The notes beneath the pieces are model-generated. The model searched no databases. It worked only from the letters and a program-made list of their open reading frames with translations, and had not been told where the DNA came from. A stretch of 64,000 nucleotides of DNA from Actinomadura rupiterrae (GTDB lineage: Bacteria > Actinomycetota > Actinomycetes > Streptosporangiales > Streptosporangiaceae): positions 558,001-622,000 of the forward strand of contig NZ_JAMZEA010000007.1 of NCBI RefSeq assembly GCF_024172125.1, in the 5' to 3' direction. This document shows positions 42,031 to 50,939 of this stretch, piece after piece. The number at the start of each line of letters is the position of its first letter. Position 1 is the first letter of the stretch. The position numbers and the translations under genes were made by a program.

Positions 42031-43140
42031 GTGGCCGGTTCCGGGGACCTGCAGGAGCTGACCGAGCTGGTGGCCGACCTGCTCGGCGCGCCCGCGACGC
42101 TGGAGGACCGCGACTTCCACCTCGTCGCGTACGCGGCGCACGGCGGGGCCATCGACCCCGTCCGGATGGACTCGATCCTGAACCGGCGCGCCACCGACGA
42201 GGTCCGCGACCGGTTCGAGCGGTTCGGCATCGCGCGCGCGACCGGGCCGGTGCGCATCCCGGCCGATCCGGCGGCGGGCGTGCTCGGACGGCTCTGCCTG
42301 CCCGTCCGGTGGCGGTCGGTGACCTACGGCTACCTGTGGCTGCTGGACGACGAGGGCCGCATCGGCGACGGCCTGCTCGCCAGCGCCGCGCCGCTCGCCG
42401 AGCGCGCCGGGCTGCTCATGGCGCGGCAGTCCCGCGAGCGCGCCGACCTGGGCTGGCAGCTCGCCGACCTGCTGTCCGCGCACACCGAGGTGCGGACGGC
42501 CGCGGCCGCGGCGCTCGGCGAGGTGCTGGACGCGCCGGTCGTCGTGGCCGTCCTGCGCACCCCGGACGCCGAGCCGCAGCCGCTGAACCCCTGGCTGCTG
42601 CCCCGGTCCGTCCTGACGACGACGTGGGAACGCGATCACGTGCTGGCGATCCCGCACGACATCCCGGCGACCGAGACGATCGTGGCGCGGGCGCGCCGGC
42701 TGCTGGAGGAGCGCGGATCCGGCCCGGTGGGGGCCGGGCTGTCCGACCCCTGCCCCGACCTCACGGGCGTGCGCGAGGGCTGGCTGCGGGCGCGCGTGGC
42801 CGCCCGGGCGTCCGGCGGGACGACCCGCTCCTGGTCCGATCTCGGCGCGCTGCGCCTGCTGCGGCTCGGCGACGACGACTCGCTGAGCCAGACCGTCCTG
42901 ACGCCGGGCATCTCCCGGTTCCTTGAGCCGAAGCACGCCGAGCTCGCGCGGACGGCCCTGGCCTACCTCGACCACGCGGGCAGCGTCCAGGCGACGGCGG
43001 GGGCGCTGAACGTCCACCGGCAGACGCTGTACCACCGGCTGCGCCGCATCGAGGAGATCACCGGCCTGTCCCTGTCGGACGGGCGCGACCGCCTGACGCT
43101 GCACCTGGCCCTGACCATCGCCCCGCATCTCGGACGCTGA
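42031..43140 (+). CDS. PucR-type (CdaR/helix-turn-helix) regulator, probably of proline catabolism
   Basis: About 369 aa. The C-terminal PucR HTH is DHAGSVQATAGALNVHRQTL then YHRLRRIEEITGL. The middle part is a GAF-like/GGDEF-like region. Position divergent from proline dehydrogenase matches the actinobacterial arrangement where such a protein controls put genes. Start is uncertain: GTG at 42031 has GAGGGGG (42019-42025) at good spacing; GTG at 42001 or ATG at 41980 are alternatives, but a probable -10 (TATAGT, 41971-41976) makes 41980 unlikely. Confidence 0.85.
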   Translation: MAGSGDLQELTELVADLLGAPATLEDRDFHLVAYAAHGGAIDPVRMDSILNRRATDEVRDRFERFGIARATGPVRIPADPAAGVLGRLCLPVRWRSVTYGYLWLLDDEGRIGDGLLASAAPLAERAGLLMARQSRERADLGWQLADLLSAHTEVRTAAAAALGEVLDAPVVVAVLRTPDAEPQPLNPWLLPRSVLTTTWERDHVLAIPHDIPATETIVARARRLLEERGSGPVGAGLSDPCPDLTGVREGWLRARVAARASGGTTRSWSDLGALRLLRLGDDDSLSQTVLTPGISRFLEPKHAELARTALAYLDHAGSVQATAGALNVHRQTLYHRLRRIEEITGLSLSDGRDRLTLHLALTIAPHLGR

Positions 43141-43180
43141 CCGCTTTTCGATCACCGGGCGGGAAAATCGGGTGAAATGC

Positions 43181-43216
43181 CGAAGGCCCGGAGCCATTTC
43201 TGACTCCGGGCCTTCG
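43181..43216 (-). terminator. Terminator of the second initiator tRNA gene
   Basis: Perfect 13-bp stem, CGAAGGCCCGGAG (43181-43193) with CTCCGGGCCTTCG (43204-43216), 10-base loop, five bases after the tRNA. Confidence 0.82.
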
Positions 43217-43220
43217 AACC

Positions 43221-43297
43221 TGGTAGCGGGGGCAGGATTTGAACCTGCGACCTCTGGGTTATGAGCCCAGCGAGCTACCGAACTGCTCCACCCCGCG
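43221..43297 (-). tRNA. Initiator tRNA-fMet (CAU), copy 2
   Basis: 77-nt tRNA identical in sequence to the copy at 37047-37123, with CAT anticodon, three G-C pairs in the anticodon stem, unpaired C1 and encoded CCA. The 14 bases just upstream are also nearly identical, the flanks beyond are not. Two initiator genes 6 kb apart give extra gene dosage. Confidence 0.95.
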
Positions 43298-43308
43298 GCG
43301 ATGTCTCA

Positions 43309-43337
43309 ACTCTAGAGCATGAACGGGGATGGACCAA
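43309..43337 (-). promoter_or_regulatory. Promoter of initiator tRNA copy 2
   Basis: Minus strand TTGGTC (43337-43332), 17 bases, TAGAGT (43314-43309), 11 bases before the tRNA, matching the promoter of copy 1. It lies between the tRNA and the stop of the PDZ/Lon gene. Confidence 0.8.
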
Positions 43338-43357
43338 ATCGGTTACGCGGGACGACG

Positions 43358-44404
43358 TCATTTCGAGCAGGCGGGGACGTCGCCCTTGCCGGAATTGATA
43401 GCGTCCAGGGACTGGATCGCGCCGTGCAGCGTGTCCGCGCGGACGAGCCGCAGGCCCTTCGGGCGCGCGCCCAGCGCCTCGGCGCAGTTGTCCTTCGGGG
43501 TCAGGAAGATCGTCGCCCCGGCGCGGCGCGCCGCGATCATCTTCTGCCCGATGCCGCCGATCGGGCCGACCTGGCCCTCCGGGGTGATCGTGCCGGTACC
43601 CGCGATGAACTTGCCGCCGGTGAGCGACTGCGGGGTCAGCTTGTCCACGATGGACAGCGAGAACATCAGGCCCGCGCTCGGCCCGCCGACGTCCCCGACG
43701 CTGATGTTGATCTTGAACGGGAACTTGTAGTCCTCCGAGAGGACCATGCCGACCACCGGCTTGCCGTCCTGGCCCGCGACGGTCGTCAGCGCGGCCTTCG
43801 CTGGCTTGTTGTCGCGCAGCAGGTCCAGGGCGGCCTTGCCGCCCACGCCGACCTTGTTCATCTCGGCCTTGACCTGCGCGACCGTGCCCGTCTTCACGCC
43901 GTTCACCGCCGTGATCTCGTCGTTCGGCTTGAGCTGCGCCGCGGCGGGCTTGCCCTGCTGGACGGAGTTGACCACGACCCGCGTCGGGACCGCGATGCCC
44001 AGCTCGTGCAGCGCCGCGGCCTCGGCGTTCTGCTGCGAGTCCTGCATCTGGCGGGTGTTCTCGGCGTCCACCTGCTGCTGCGACTCGTGCTTGGGGAAGA
44101 TCGTCTCCTCGGGCACGATCGCGGTGTCCGACGACAGCCAGCCGCGCAGCGCGGTGAACAGGTCGATCCGCGCCTCCGGGCCGCCCCGGTAGGTGACGGT
44201 GGTGAAGTTGAGGTTCCCGCTGTCGGGGTAGGTCTGCCGTCCCTCGATCTGGACGAGCGGCACGCCCTTGTCGTTGTTGCTCAGCGTGTTGGTGGTGGGG
44301 CCGGGCATGAGCGCGACGTACGGCACCGGCAGGACGGCGCCGACGACCACCAGCACCAGGACGAGCGCGCTCGCGACGGCGAGCGTGACGGCACGACGAG
44401 ACAT
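43358..44404 (-). CDS. PDZ-domain S16 (Lon-like) membrane serine protease, YlbL family
   Basis: 348-aa protein: N-terminal membrane anchor (residues 8-30, AVASALVLVLVVVGAVLPVP), an extracellular region, a PDZ domain (about 140-215, VNSVQQGKPAAAQLKPNDEI) and a C-terminal Lon-type S16 domain. The catalytic Ser is in GGPSAGLMF and the Lys in GGIGQKMIAAR. The YlbL family is widespread in Gram-positives; its substrate is not well known. It is followed closely by moaE upstream-wise (27 bp) on the same strand. Confidence 0.9.
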   Translation of the reverse strand: MSRRAVTLAVASALVLVLVVVGAVLPVPYVALMPGPTTNTLSNNDKGVPLVQIEGRQTYPDSGNLNFTTVTYRGGPEARIDLFTALRGWLSSDTAIVPEETIFPKHESQQQVDAENTRQMQDSQQNAEAAALHELGIAVPTRVVVNSVQQGKPAAAQLKPNDEITAVNGVKTGTVAQVKAEMNKVGVGGKAALDLLRDNKPAKAALTTVAGQDGKPVVGMVLSEDYKFPFKINISVGDVGGPSAGLMFSLSIVDKLTPQSLTGGKFIAGTGTITPEGQVGPIGGIGQKMIAARRAGATIFLTPKDNCAEALGARPKGLRLVRADTLHGAIQSLDAINSGKGDVPACSK

Positions 44405-44431
44405 GCCCGAAAGCCTAGGCCACGCGCGGAC

Positions 44432-44884
44432 TCAGCAGGCCCCGACCCACTCGTCCCCGCCGTCGGCGAACGCCTGGTGCTTCCAGATCGGCACCTCGGC
44501 CTTGAGGTCGTCGATCAGCCGCCGGCACGCCTCGAACGCCTCGGCGCGGTGCGGGCAGGACGCCGCCACCACCACGGCCAGGTCGCCGATCTCCAGGTCG
44601 CCGACCCGGTGCACGGCCGCGATCGCCCGCACCGGGAAGTCGGCCGCGACCTTCTCCATGACCCGGCGCAGCTCCTGCTCCACGGTCGGATGGGCGCTGT
44701 AGGACAGTCCGCTGACCTCGCGCGCGTGGTCGTGGTCGCGGACCGTCCCGACGAACACCGCGGTGCCGCCCGCCGCCCTGTCCTGGACGGCGGCGAACAC
44801 CTCGTCCACCGACAGCGGCGTCCCGCGCACCTCGCACAGCCGCACGACGCCGGAGGTCTCTGGGGAGTGGGTGGCCTCGCTCAC
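44432..44884 (-). CDS. moaE: Molybdopterin synthase catalytic subunit
   Basis: 150-aa MoaE, which with MoaD inserts sulfur into precursor Z to form molybdopterin. Motifs are TAVFVGTVRDHD, YSAHPTVEQELRRVM, AIAAVHRVGDLEIGDLAVVV, SCPHRAEAFEACRRLIDDLK and IWKHQAFADG with the active-site lysine. The start is GTG at 44884; upstream frame is shadow. No other moa genes are in the window. It is typical for actinobacteria that moaE stands apart near the YlbL gene. Confidence 0.92.
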   Translation of the reverse strand: MSEATHSPETSGVVRLCEVRGTPLSVDEVFAAVQDRAAGGTAVFVGTVRDHDHAREVSGLSYSAHPTVEQELRRVMEKVAADFPVRAIAAVHRVGDLEIGDLAVVVAASCPHRAEAFEACRRLIDDLKAEVPIWKHQAFADGGDEWVGAC

Positions 44885-44941
44885 CCGACGCAGCCTACTC
44901 GACCACCCGCTCGATCCCCTGCGCGCGCCCGCGCGAAGCGG

Positions 44942-45055
44942 CCCAGGCGTCGCGGTCGGGCCCTCCGCGCGCCCGCGCGAAGCGGTCGGGCCCACGCGCG
45001 CCCGCGCGGGACGGTTCAGGCGTCGTGGTGAGGCGTGTCAGGCGTCGTGGTCGGG
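44942..45055. repeat. Degenerate repeats at the end of the PPA1309-family gene
   Basis: TCAGGCGTCGTGGT occurs at 45016 and 45038; a related CAGGCGTCGCGGTCGGG is at about 44944. On the minus strand the copies encode DHDA plus stop, i.e. the tail of the PPA1309-family gene. Between them lie two GCGCGCCCGCGCG(A) units. No gene is seen in 44885-45037. Confidence 0.75.
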
Positions 45056-45577
45056 GACGTCGGGTTCGAGGGTCGCGGCGAGGGCGTCGGCCAGCGCGGG
45101 CACCAGGTCGGGGCCCGCGAGGACCTCGTCGTCCAGGTCGTGGCGGCGCAGCCGGAGCGCGGAGTGGCGCTCGCCGTCGCGCAGCACGCCGACGATCATC
45201 CGGACGTCCTCCCGGCCCGGGTGGCCCGCGGCGAACGCGGCGGCCTCGGCGGGGTCGGCCGGGATCTCCTCCTCGGCCTCCGGCGGCAGCACGACCCGCT
45301 CGATGACCAGGGCGCAGCCCGCGACGGCGTCCGGCCACGCGATGGTCGCCAGCGCGTCCTCCACCGACGCCTGCGAGGGCAGCTCCGGCTGCTCCAGCGC
45401 GGCGAGCGTGTCGCCCTCGCCCGGGTCCTGGGCGAGGCCCAGCTCGGCCGCCAGCTCGGGCTCGGTGGTGCGGATCTCACTGCCGTAGACCAGCGCGTAC
45501 AGCTTGGGCGCGGTGTCCCAGCCCTGCTCGGCGGCGTGGCGTTCCAGGTCCAGGACGACTTCTTCGAGATGGCTCAC
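45038..45577 (-). CDS. PPA1309-family conserved protein
   Basis: 179-aa cytoplasmic protein of a family conserved in actinobacteria, function unknown. Typical sequences are SHLEEVVLDLERHAAEQGWD, KLYALVYGSEI, VERVVLPPEAEEEIP and DVRMIVGVLRDGERHSALRL. Start GTG at 45577, since the family begins with this MSHLEE-like segment. Divergent from the UPF0182 gene, an arrangement I recall from other actinobacteria. Confidence 0.87.
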   Translation of the reverse strand: MSHLEEVVLDLERHAAEQGWDTAPKLYALVYGSEIRTTEPELAAELGLAQDPGEGDTLAALEQPELPSQASVEDALATIAWPDAVAGCALVIERVVLPPEAEEEIPADPAEAAAFAAGHPGREDVRMIVGVLRDGERHSALRLRRHDLDDEVLAGPDLVPALADALAATLEPDVPDHDA

Positions 45578-45789
45578 CGCCCCATCTTCCCGCGTCCGCC
45601 CGCGTGCGTCGGACGCCGCGTCCGGAACGCGCCGGGGACGGGCCGGAGCGGAGCCGGGGGCGGGGCGGCGAACCGGGTTATCCACAATCGGGCGCGGACA
45701 TGCGGGAACCACCGGGCCAGTCGATAGGTTTCTAGGACAGCACCGGCGGGGGATGCCGGTGGGGGCGCGACCTGAACGGAGGGGCCCCG

Positions 45790-48700
45790 TTGACCTTCCG
45801 GACTCCCGGGATCCGTCGCCGGCTCGGCGCCGGCCGGTCCCGGCTGCTGCTGCCGACCCTGGTGGCGCTGGCGGTCCTGGTGATCGCCTTCATGATCGTC
45901 ACCTCGGTGTGGACCAACCTGCTCTGGTACCGGTCGGTCGGCATGTCGTCGGTGTACACCACGCAGCTGTGGGCGCGCACCACGCTGTTCTTCGGCGGCG
46001 GGCTGCTGATGGCGCTGGTCGTCGGGGTGAACATGGCGGTCGCGCACCGGCTGCGGCCCGCCTACCGGCCGCTGTCGGTCGAGCAGCAGGGCCTGGAGCG
46101 GTACCGGGTGATCATCGACCCGCGCCGCCGGATCGTCACGGCCGCGGCGCTGCTGCTGCTCGGCGTGCTCACCGGCGCGTCCGTGGCCGGGCGGTGGCAG
46201 ACCTGGCTGGCGTTCCTGAACCGCACCAGCTTCGGCGTCAAGGACCCGCAGTTCCACAAGGACGTGTCGTTCTACGTCTTCACCTACCCGTTCCTGCGGC
46301 TGGTGCTGGGCGTGGTGTTCGCGACCGTGATCCTGTCGGTGCTGGCGGCCGTGATGGTGCACTACCTGTACGGCGGCCTGCGGCTCCAGGGGCCCGGCGA
46401 CAAGGTCAGCCCGGCGGCGCGCGCGCACCTGTCAGTGCTGATCGGCCTGTTCGTGCTGCTGAAGGCGTTCGCCTACTGGTTCGACCGGTACGGCCTCGTC
46501 CATAGCGAACGGGGTGTGCGCACAGGGGCGTCCTATACGGACGTCAACGCGCTGCTACCCGCCAAGACGATCCTCGCGGTCATCGCGCTCGTGTGCGCGT
46601 TCCTGTTCTTCTCGAACCTGGTTCGGCGCGGCATGGCGCTGCCCGGTGTCGGCCTGATCCTGCTGGTGCTGTCGGCGGTGCTGATCGGCGGGCTTTACCC
46701 GCTGCTCATCCAGCGCTTCCAGGTGAAGCCGGACGAGCAGAACAAGGAGCGCCGCTACATCCAGCGCAACATCGACGCGACCCGCGCCGCCTACGGTGTC
46801 GACGGCGTGACGCTCGAACCGTACGGCGCCCGTCCGGAGAGCGACCAGGGCAGGCTCGCCGCCGACGCGCGCGACCTGTCCGGGGTGCGGCTGCTCGACC
46901 CGGCCGTGGTCAGCCCGACCTACCAGCAGCTCCAGCAGATCCGCGAGTTCTACCGGTTCCCCGACACCCTCGACGTCGACCGCTACCAGGTCGGCAACCG
47001 GCTGGAGGACTCGGTCGTCGCCGTCCGGGAGCTGTCCGGCCCGCCGAAGGGCCAGAACAGCTGGGTCAAGGACCGGCTGATCTACACGCACGGCTACGGG
47101 TTCGTCCGGGCGCCCGGCGAGCGCCTCACCGCCGACGGCACACCCGACTTCCAGCAGCGCGACATCCCGCAGAAGGACGTCTCGGGCAACCCGGTCAGCA
47201 CGCCGCAGATCTACTTCGGCGAGCGGACGACCGACTACTCCGTCGTCGGCGGCCGCGGGCAGAAGGAGTTCGACCACCCCGACCCGTCCGACAGCGCGCA
47301 GCAGGTCAACACCACCTACCACGGCGACGGCGGCGTGCCGATCGACTCGGCGGTGAACCGCACGCTGTTCGCCGCCGAGTTCCAGGACTGGAACCTGCTG
47401 CTGTCCGGCGCGATCAAGAAGGACGCCCGGATCCTCTACCACCGCACGCCGCGCGAGATCGTGCACCGCGCCGCGCCCTGGCTGACGCTGGACGGCAACC
47501 CCTACCCGGTCGCGGTCGGCGGCCGCATCCAGTGGGTGCTCGACGGCTACACCTCGTCCAACGGCTACCCGTACTCGCAGACCCTCGGCCTGCAGGACGC
47601 CACCCGCGACACCATCACCGACACCCGCTCGGCGGTCGCCAAGCAGGCCGACCACAAGATCAACTACCTGCGCAACTCGGTCAAGGCCACCGTGGACGCC
47701 TACGACGGCTCCGTCCACCTCTACCTCTGGGACGACCGCGACCCGATCGCCAAGACCTGGATGAAGGTGTTCCCCGGCACGGTCGAGCCGAAGTCCAAGA
47801 TCCCGCCGCAGCTGCTCGACCACCTGCGCTACCCGGAGGACCTCTTCAAGGTCCAGCGCCGCGTCCTGGCCCAGTACCACGTCACCCAGGCCGACGCGTT
47901 CTACGGCGGCCAGGGCTTCTGGGACGTCCCGGAGGACCCGTCCCCCGCCAACAAGGGCAAGACCCAGCCGCCGTACTACCTGAGCCTCCGTATGCCCAAG
48001 CTGCCCGGCGCCCAGCCGCAGCTCCCCCAACCCGGCGCCCAGCCCGCGCCACCAGGCGCGAAGCCCCCGACGCAGCCCAGCACTTCGCCAAGCGCCTCGC
48101 CAAGTGCCTCGCCAAGTCCGAGGCCGAGCATGACGCCGACCGGGCAGCCGGGCACGCAACCGGGAGCGCAACCTGGCCAGCCCAGCGGGCAGCCGAACGT
48201 GACGGGCGGCGGACAGGGAGCGGGCGACCAGTTCGGGCCGCCGCGGTTCTCGCTGACGTCGGTGTACACGCCGCGCGGGCAGCGGTACCTGTCGGCGTTC
48301 CTCACGGCCGACTCCAATCCGGGCGACGCGGGTTACGGCAGGCTGCGCCTGCTGGAGATGCCCACGGCCGACCAGCCGGGCCAGCCGCGCCCGCAGGGCC
48401 CCGGCCAGGTGCAGCAGGCGTTCGAGAACGACAAGGACATCCGCGCCCTGCTGTTCCCGACCCGGGGCGGCGGCACCGAGACCAAGCTCGGCAACCTGCT
48501 GGCCCTGCCCTTCGCGGGCGGCCTGCTTTACGTCGAGCCGCTCTACTCGCAGACGACGCAGAGCAACCAGGCACCCTACCCGACGCTGCTGGCCGTCCTG
48601 GTGAAGTACGGCGACCGCGTGTCCTTCGCCAGCCGCTCGGACAAGGTGCAGGGCCCCGACCTGCTCCAGAACGCGCTGGGCAACCTCTTCGGTTCGAGCC

Positions 48701-48927
48701 CGCCGCAGTCCCCCGGCAACCAGCCGGGCCAGCCCGGCCAACCGGGCCAACCGGGCCAACCGGGGAACGGCAAGCTCTCCCCGGCGGCCCAGAAGGCGCT
48801 CGGCGACCTGTCGAAGGCCGTCGATGACTACAACAAGTCCTCGGCGGCGCGCGACTTCAAGGGCATGGAGGACGCCTGGAACCGCGTCGTCCGCGCCCGC
48901 GACGCCCTCACCGCGGCCACCAAGTAG
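45790..48927 (+). CDS. UPF0182 large membrane protein
   Basis: 1045-aa member of UPF0182. Seven or so N-terminal transmembrane helices (first at about residues 20-40) are followed by a large extracellular region with conserved WYRSVG, FHKDVSFYVFTYPFLRLVLG, NIDATRAAYG and GGYPYSQT-like stretches. Near residues 740-830 there is a Pro/Gln/Ser-rich disordered segment, and near 975-992 a repeated QPG tract. The start is TTG at 45790, chosen for GGAGGGG at about 45778. Function unknown; probably envelope-related. Its length is normal for the family. Confidence 0.92.
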   Translation: MTFRTPGIRRRLGAGRSRLLLPTLVALAVLVIAFMIVTSVWTNLLWYRSVGMSSVYTTQLWARTTLFFGGGLLMALVVGVNMAVAHRLRPAYRPLSVEQQGLERYRVIIDPRRRIVTAAALLLLGVLTGASVAGRWQTWLAFLNRTSFGVKDPQFHKDVSFYVFTYPFLRLVLGVVFATVILSVLAAVMVHYLYGGLRLQGPGDKVSPAARAHLSVLIGLFVLLKAFAYWFDRYGLVHSERGVRTGASYTDVNALLPAKTILAVIALVCAFLFFSNLVRRGMALPGVGLILLVLSAVLIGGLYPLLIQRFQVKPDEQNKERRYIQRNIDATRAAYGVDGVTLEPYGARPESDQGRLAADARDLSGVRLLDPAVVSPTYQQLQQIREFYRFPDTLDVDRYQVGNRLEDSVVAVRELSGPPKGQNSWVKDRLIYTHGYGFVRAPGERLTADGTPDFQQRDIPQKDVSGNPVSTPQIYFGERTTDYSVVGGRGQKEFDHPDPSDSAQQVNTTYHGDGGVPIDSAVNRTLFAAEFQDWNLLLSGAIKKDARILYHRTPREIVHRAAPWLTLDGNPYPVAVGGRIQWVLDGYTSSNGYPYSQTLGLQDATRDTITDTRSAVAKQADHKINYLRNSVKATVDAYDGSVHLYLWDDRDPIAKTWMKVFPGTVEPKSKIPPQLLDHLRYPEDLFKVQRRVLAQYHVTQADAFYGGQGFWDVPEDPSPANKGKTQPPYYLSLRMPKLPGAQPQLPQPGAQPAPPGAKPPTQPSTSPSASPSASPSPRPSMTPTGQPGTQPGAQPGQPSGQPNVTGGGQGAGDQFGPPRFSLTSVYTPRGQRYLSAFLTADSNPGDAGYGRLRLLEMPTADQPGQPRPQGPGQVQQAFENDKDIRALLFPTRGGGTETKLGNLLALPFAGGLLYVEPLYSQTTQSNQAPYPTLLAVLVKYGDRVSFASRSDKVQGPDLLQNALGNLFGSSPPQSPGNQPGQPGQPGQPGQPGNGKLSPAAQKALGDLSKAVDDYNKSSAARDFKGMEDAWNRVVRARDALTAATK
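48711..48768 (+). repeat. GQP collagen-like repeats in the UPF0182 gene
   Basis: Tandem 9-bp units of the type CCGGGCCAA encode five consecutive QPG triplets near the C-terminus. It is likely a flexible, rapidly length-varying linker. Confidence 0.8.
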
Positions 48928-49083
48928 CCCGAGCCGGCCCGCATGGACCAGTCCGCGCAGGGAGGGCGCCGGTCCCCGCGCGAGTCCGTCCGCGCGGCCG
49001 GGTGCAGCCCTCCCCGCAGTTGCGACCGCGCGGGCCGGACGCCGCTCTCCTTGCGGCGCGTTCGCGAGCAGAGCGAGAGGCGG

Positions 49084-49476
49084 TCAGGGCTTCTCGGCCA
49101 GGTCTCTGGTGGTCTGGTCGATGCGCCGGATGCGGCCGTCCTCGGCGAGGTGGCCGAACATGTAGATCTCGCCGGCGAAGTCCGGCCCCTTCGGGAGCGC
49201 GGCGCGCAGGGTGTAGCGGGCGGAGATCCGATCGCCGGAGACGAGCGCCTCGTGGACGTCCAGGGAGACCTGGTCGGACGATGCGACGCGCTTACGCATC
49301 GGCTTGACGTGCGCCATCATCCGGTCGCGGTCGATGACGAGCCCGTCGGCGCGGAACTCGAAGTCCGGGGTGAAGAACCGGTCGAGCACCTCCCCCGGGT
49401 CGGTGTCCGGACTGACCATGTCGCGCGTGTAGGTGACGAGGAACTCGGACAGGTCGTGCTCGCTGCGGATGCCCAT
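49084..49476 (-). CDS. SnoaL-like/NTF2-fold protein
   Basis: 130-aa protein with the cone-shaped NTF2/SnoaL-like fold expected from its pattern (DRFFTPDFEFRADGLVIDRD, SARYTLRAALPKGPDFAGEIYMFGHLAEDGRI, given in parts). Members range from polyketide cyclases to isomerases and unknown stress proteins; no catalytic Asp/His pair can be named safely. A palindrome (49485-49500) lies directly before the start. Confidence 0.7.
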   Translation of the reverse strand: MGIRSEHDLSEFLVTYTRDMVSPDTDPGEVLDRFFTPDFEFRADGLVIDRDRMMAHVKPMRKRVASSDQVSLDVHEALVSGDRISARYTLRAALPKGPDFAGEIYMFGHLAEDGRIRRIDQTTRDLAEKP

Positions 49477-49484
49477 GGTCCACC

Positions 49485-49500
49485 TTCGTAGGTGTACGAA
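49485..49500. promoter_or_regulatory. Palindrome overlapping the ribosome site of the SnoaL-like gene
   Basis: TTCGTA-GGTG-TACGAA, perfect 6-bp arms, ends 9 bp before the ATG at 49476, next to the likely GAAGGTGG ribosome site. A bound repressor here would block both transcription start and translation. The regulator is not known. Confidence 0.5.
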
Positions 49501-49600
49501 ATACGCTTACGACCCGCACAACGTACCCCACCCCCGCAGGGTTCCGCGCCCGGCCCGGTTTCCACCCCGGCAGGCCCCCACGCCCGCAGCACTGCTCGAT

Positions 49601-49626
49601 CCCGCGGGACTCCTCGGGACCGCGGG
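49601..49626 (-). terminator. Possible terminator after the serine hydrolase gene
   Basis: CCCGCGG (49601-49607) and CCGCGGG (49620-49626) with an internal TCCTCGGGA; 44 bp after the serine hydrolase stop. Modest stem. Confidence 0.4.
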
Positions 49627-49669
49627 GGCTGTGGAACGGTGGAGGTCCTGGATCGCTGGGAGGCGGTGG

Positions 49670-50857
49670 CTAGTGGGTGGCGGGCGGGGTGGGGGTGCAG
49701 AGGGCGGTTTCCAGGGCGGTGCGCATGTCGCGCGACTGGGCGCGCGAGCCGCCCGGGTCGAGGTTCGCCATGACGCTCGCCTGCCGGCCGTCGGACGTGG
49801 CGCCGCCCATGGTCTGGAAGCCGAAGATGTCGCCGCTGTGCCCCCAGTACAGGCCGCCGCACGGCAGCTCCCTGCTCTCCAGGCCCAGCCCGTAGGCGCG
49901 TCCGCCGGAGTCGCCGGTGAGACGCGTCGCCATCATCTGCCGCAGCTCGGCCGGGCGCAGCAGCTTGCCGCGCACGAGCGCGCCCAGGAAGCGGTCGAGG
50001 TCGCGCGTGCTGGAGACCATCCCGCCCCCGGCCCCCGCGACCGAGGGGTTGAAGGACGTGATGTCCACGAGCGGGCCGTCCGGGCTCGGCCGGACGTAGC
50101 CGCGCGGGTGCCGGCCCGCGATCTCCGTCCGGTCGCCCGGGACGGAGGTGTCGCGCAGGCCGAGCGGCGCGATGACGCGGCGGCGGACCTCCGCGCCGTA
50201 CGGCCGTCCGGTCACCCGCTCGATGATCATCCCTGCGACCAGGTAGCCGGTGTTGGAGTAGCGCCAGCCGTCGCCGGGCTTGAAGGTCCGCGGCCGGGAC
50301 AGCGCGAGGTTCAGCAGGTCGCGGGCGTCATGGTGGGCCAGAGGGTGCGCGACGATGTCCTTCTGGTCCAGCAGGGCGACGTAGTCGGGCAGCCCGCTGG
50401 TGTGCTGGAGCACCTGCCGGACGGTGATCTCCCGCCCGTCGTTGTCGGCCCCGCGCACGACGCCCGGCAGGTAGCGCTCCACCGGCGCGTCCAGCGCGAC
50501 GCGTCCCTCCCCCACCAGCTGCAGCATCACGGTCGCCGTGAACATCTTCGTCATGCTGCCGATCCGGAACCTCGAACCGGAACGCATCGGCGCGCCGTTT
50601 TGGACGTCCGCCACGCCGCTGGTCAGGGCCGTCCGGCCTCGGCGGTCGCGTGCTTCCAGCAAGGCACCGGGCGCGCCGTCGGCCTTGGTCAACTGGTCCA
50701 GCGCGTCCTGAAGCGGCCCGCTCGGCGCCTTCGACGTCGCCGCCGCGAACCGGCCGGACGAGGCATGAGCCGTCCCGCTCACCAGCGCGCCCAGCGCAAG
50801 AGATCCTCCGATGGCCAGTGCCAGCGTGCCGCCGAGTGCGCTTTTCCCGTTCAGCAT
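49670..50857 (-). CDS. Exported serine hydrolase, class C beta-lactamase/D-Ala-D-Ala carboxypeptidase fold
   Basis: 395-aa penicillin-binding-protein-like hydrolase. Signal peptide: LALAIGGSLALGALVSGTAHA. Catalytic SxxK is GSMTKMFTA, the second motif is YSNTGY, and the KTG-equivalent is HSGDIFG near the C-terminus, as in esterase/D,D-peptidase members of the family. HTSGLPDYV is also typical. ATG at 50857 is chosen for AGGAG 5 bases upstream. A 6-bp stem (GCTCCT/AGGAGC) could hide this ribosome site in the mRNA. Confidence 0.88.
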   Translation of the reverse strand: MLNGKSALGGTLALAIGGSLALGALVSGTAHASSGRFAAATSKAPSGPLQDALDQLTKADGAPGALLEARDRRGRTALTSGVADVQNGAPMRSGSRFRIGSMTKMFTATVMLQLVGEGRVALDAPVERYLPGVVRGADNDGREITVRQVLQHTSGLPDYVALLDQKDIVAHPLAHHDARDLLNLALSRPRTFKPGDGWRYSNTGYLVAGMIIERVTGRPYGAEVRRRVIAPLGLRDTSVPGDRTEIAGRHPRGYVRPSPDGPLVDITSFNPSVAGAGGGMVSSTRDLDRFLGALVRGKLLRPAELRQMMATRLTGDSGGRAYGLGLESRELPCGGLYWGHSGDIFGFQTMGGATSDGRQASVMANLDPGGSRAQSRDMRTALETALCTPTPPATH

Positions 50858-50861
50858 CTGA

Positions 50862-50883
50862 GCTCCTAAAGATCGCGAGGAGC
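50862..50883 (-). promoter_or_regulatory. Hairpin that can mask the ribosome site of the serine hydrolase
   Basis: GCTCCT (mRNA 5' side, complement of 50878-50883) pairs with AGGAGC (complement of 50862-50867), which contains the ribosome site. Ten-base loop. Stem is short, so weak support. Confidence 0.3.
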
Positions 50884-50939
50884 CCAAACTAGAAACCCGA
50901 GCACCGGACGGGCGTCACCCGCCGGAGCCAGCCTTCACC

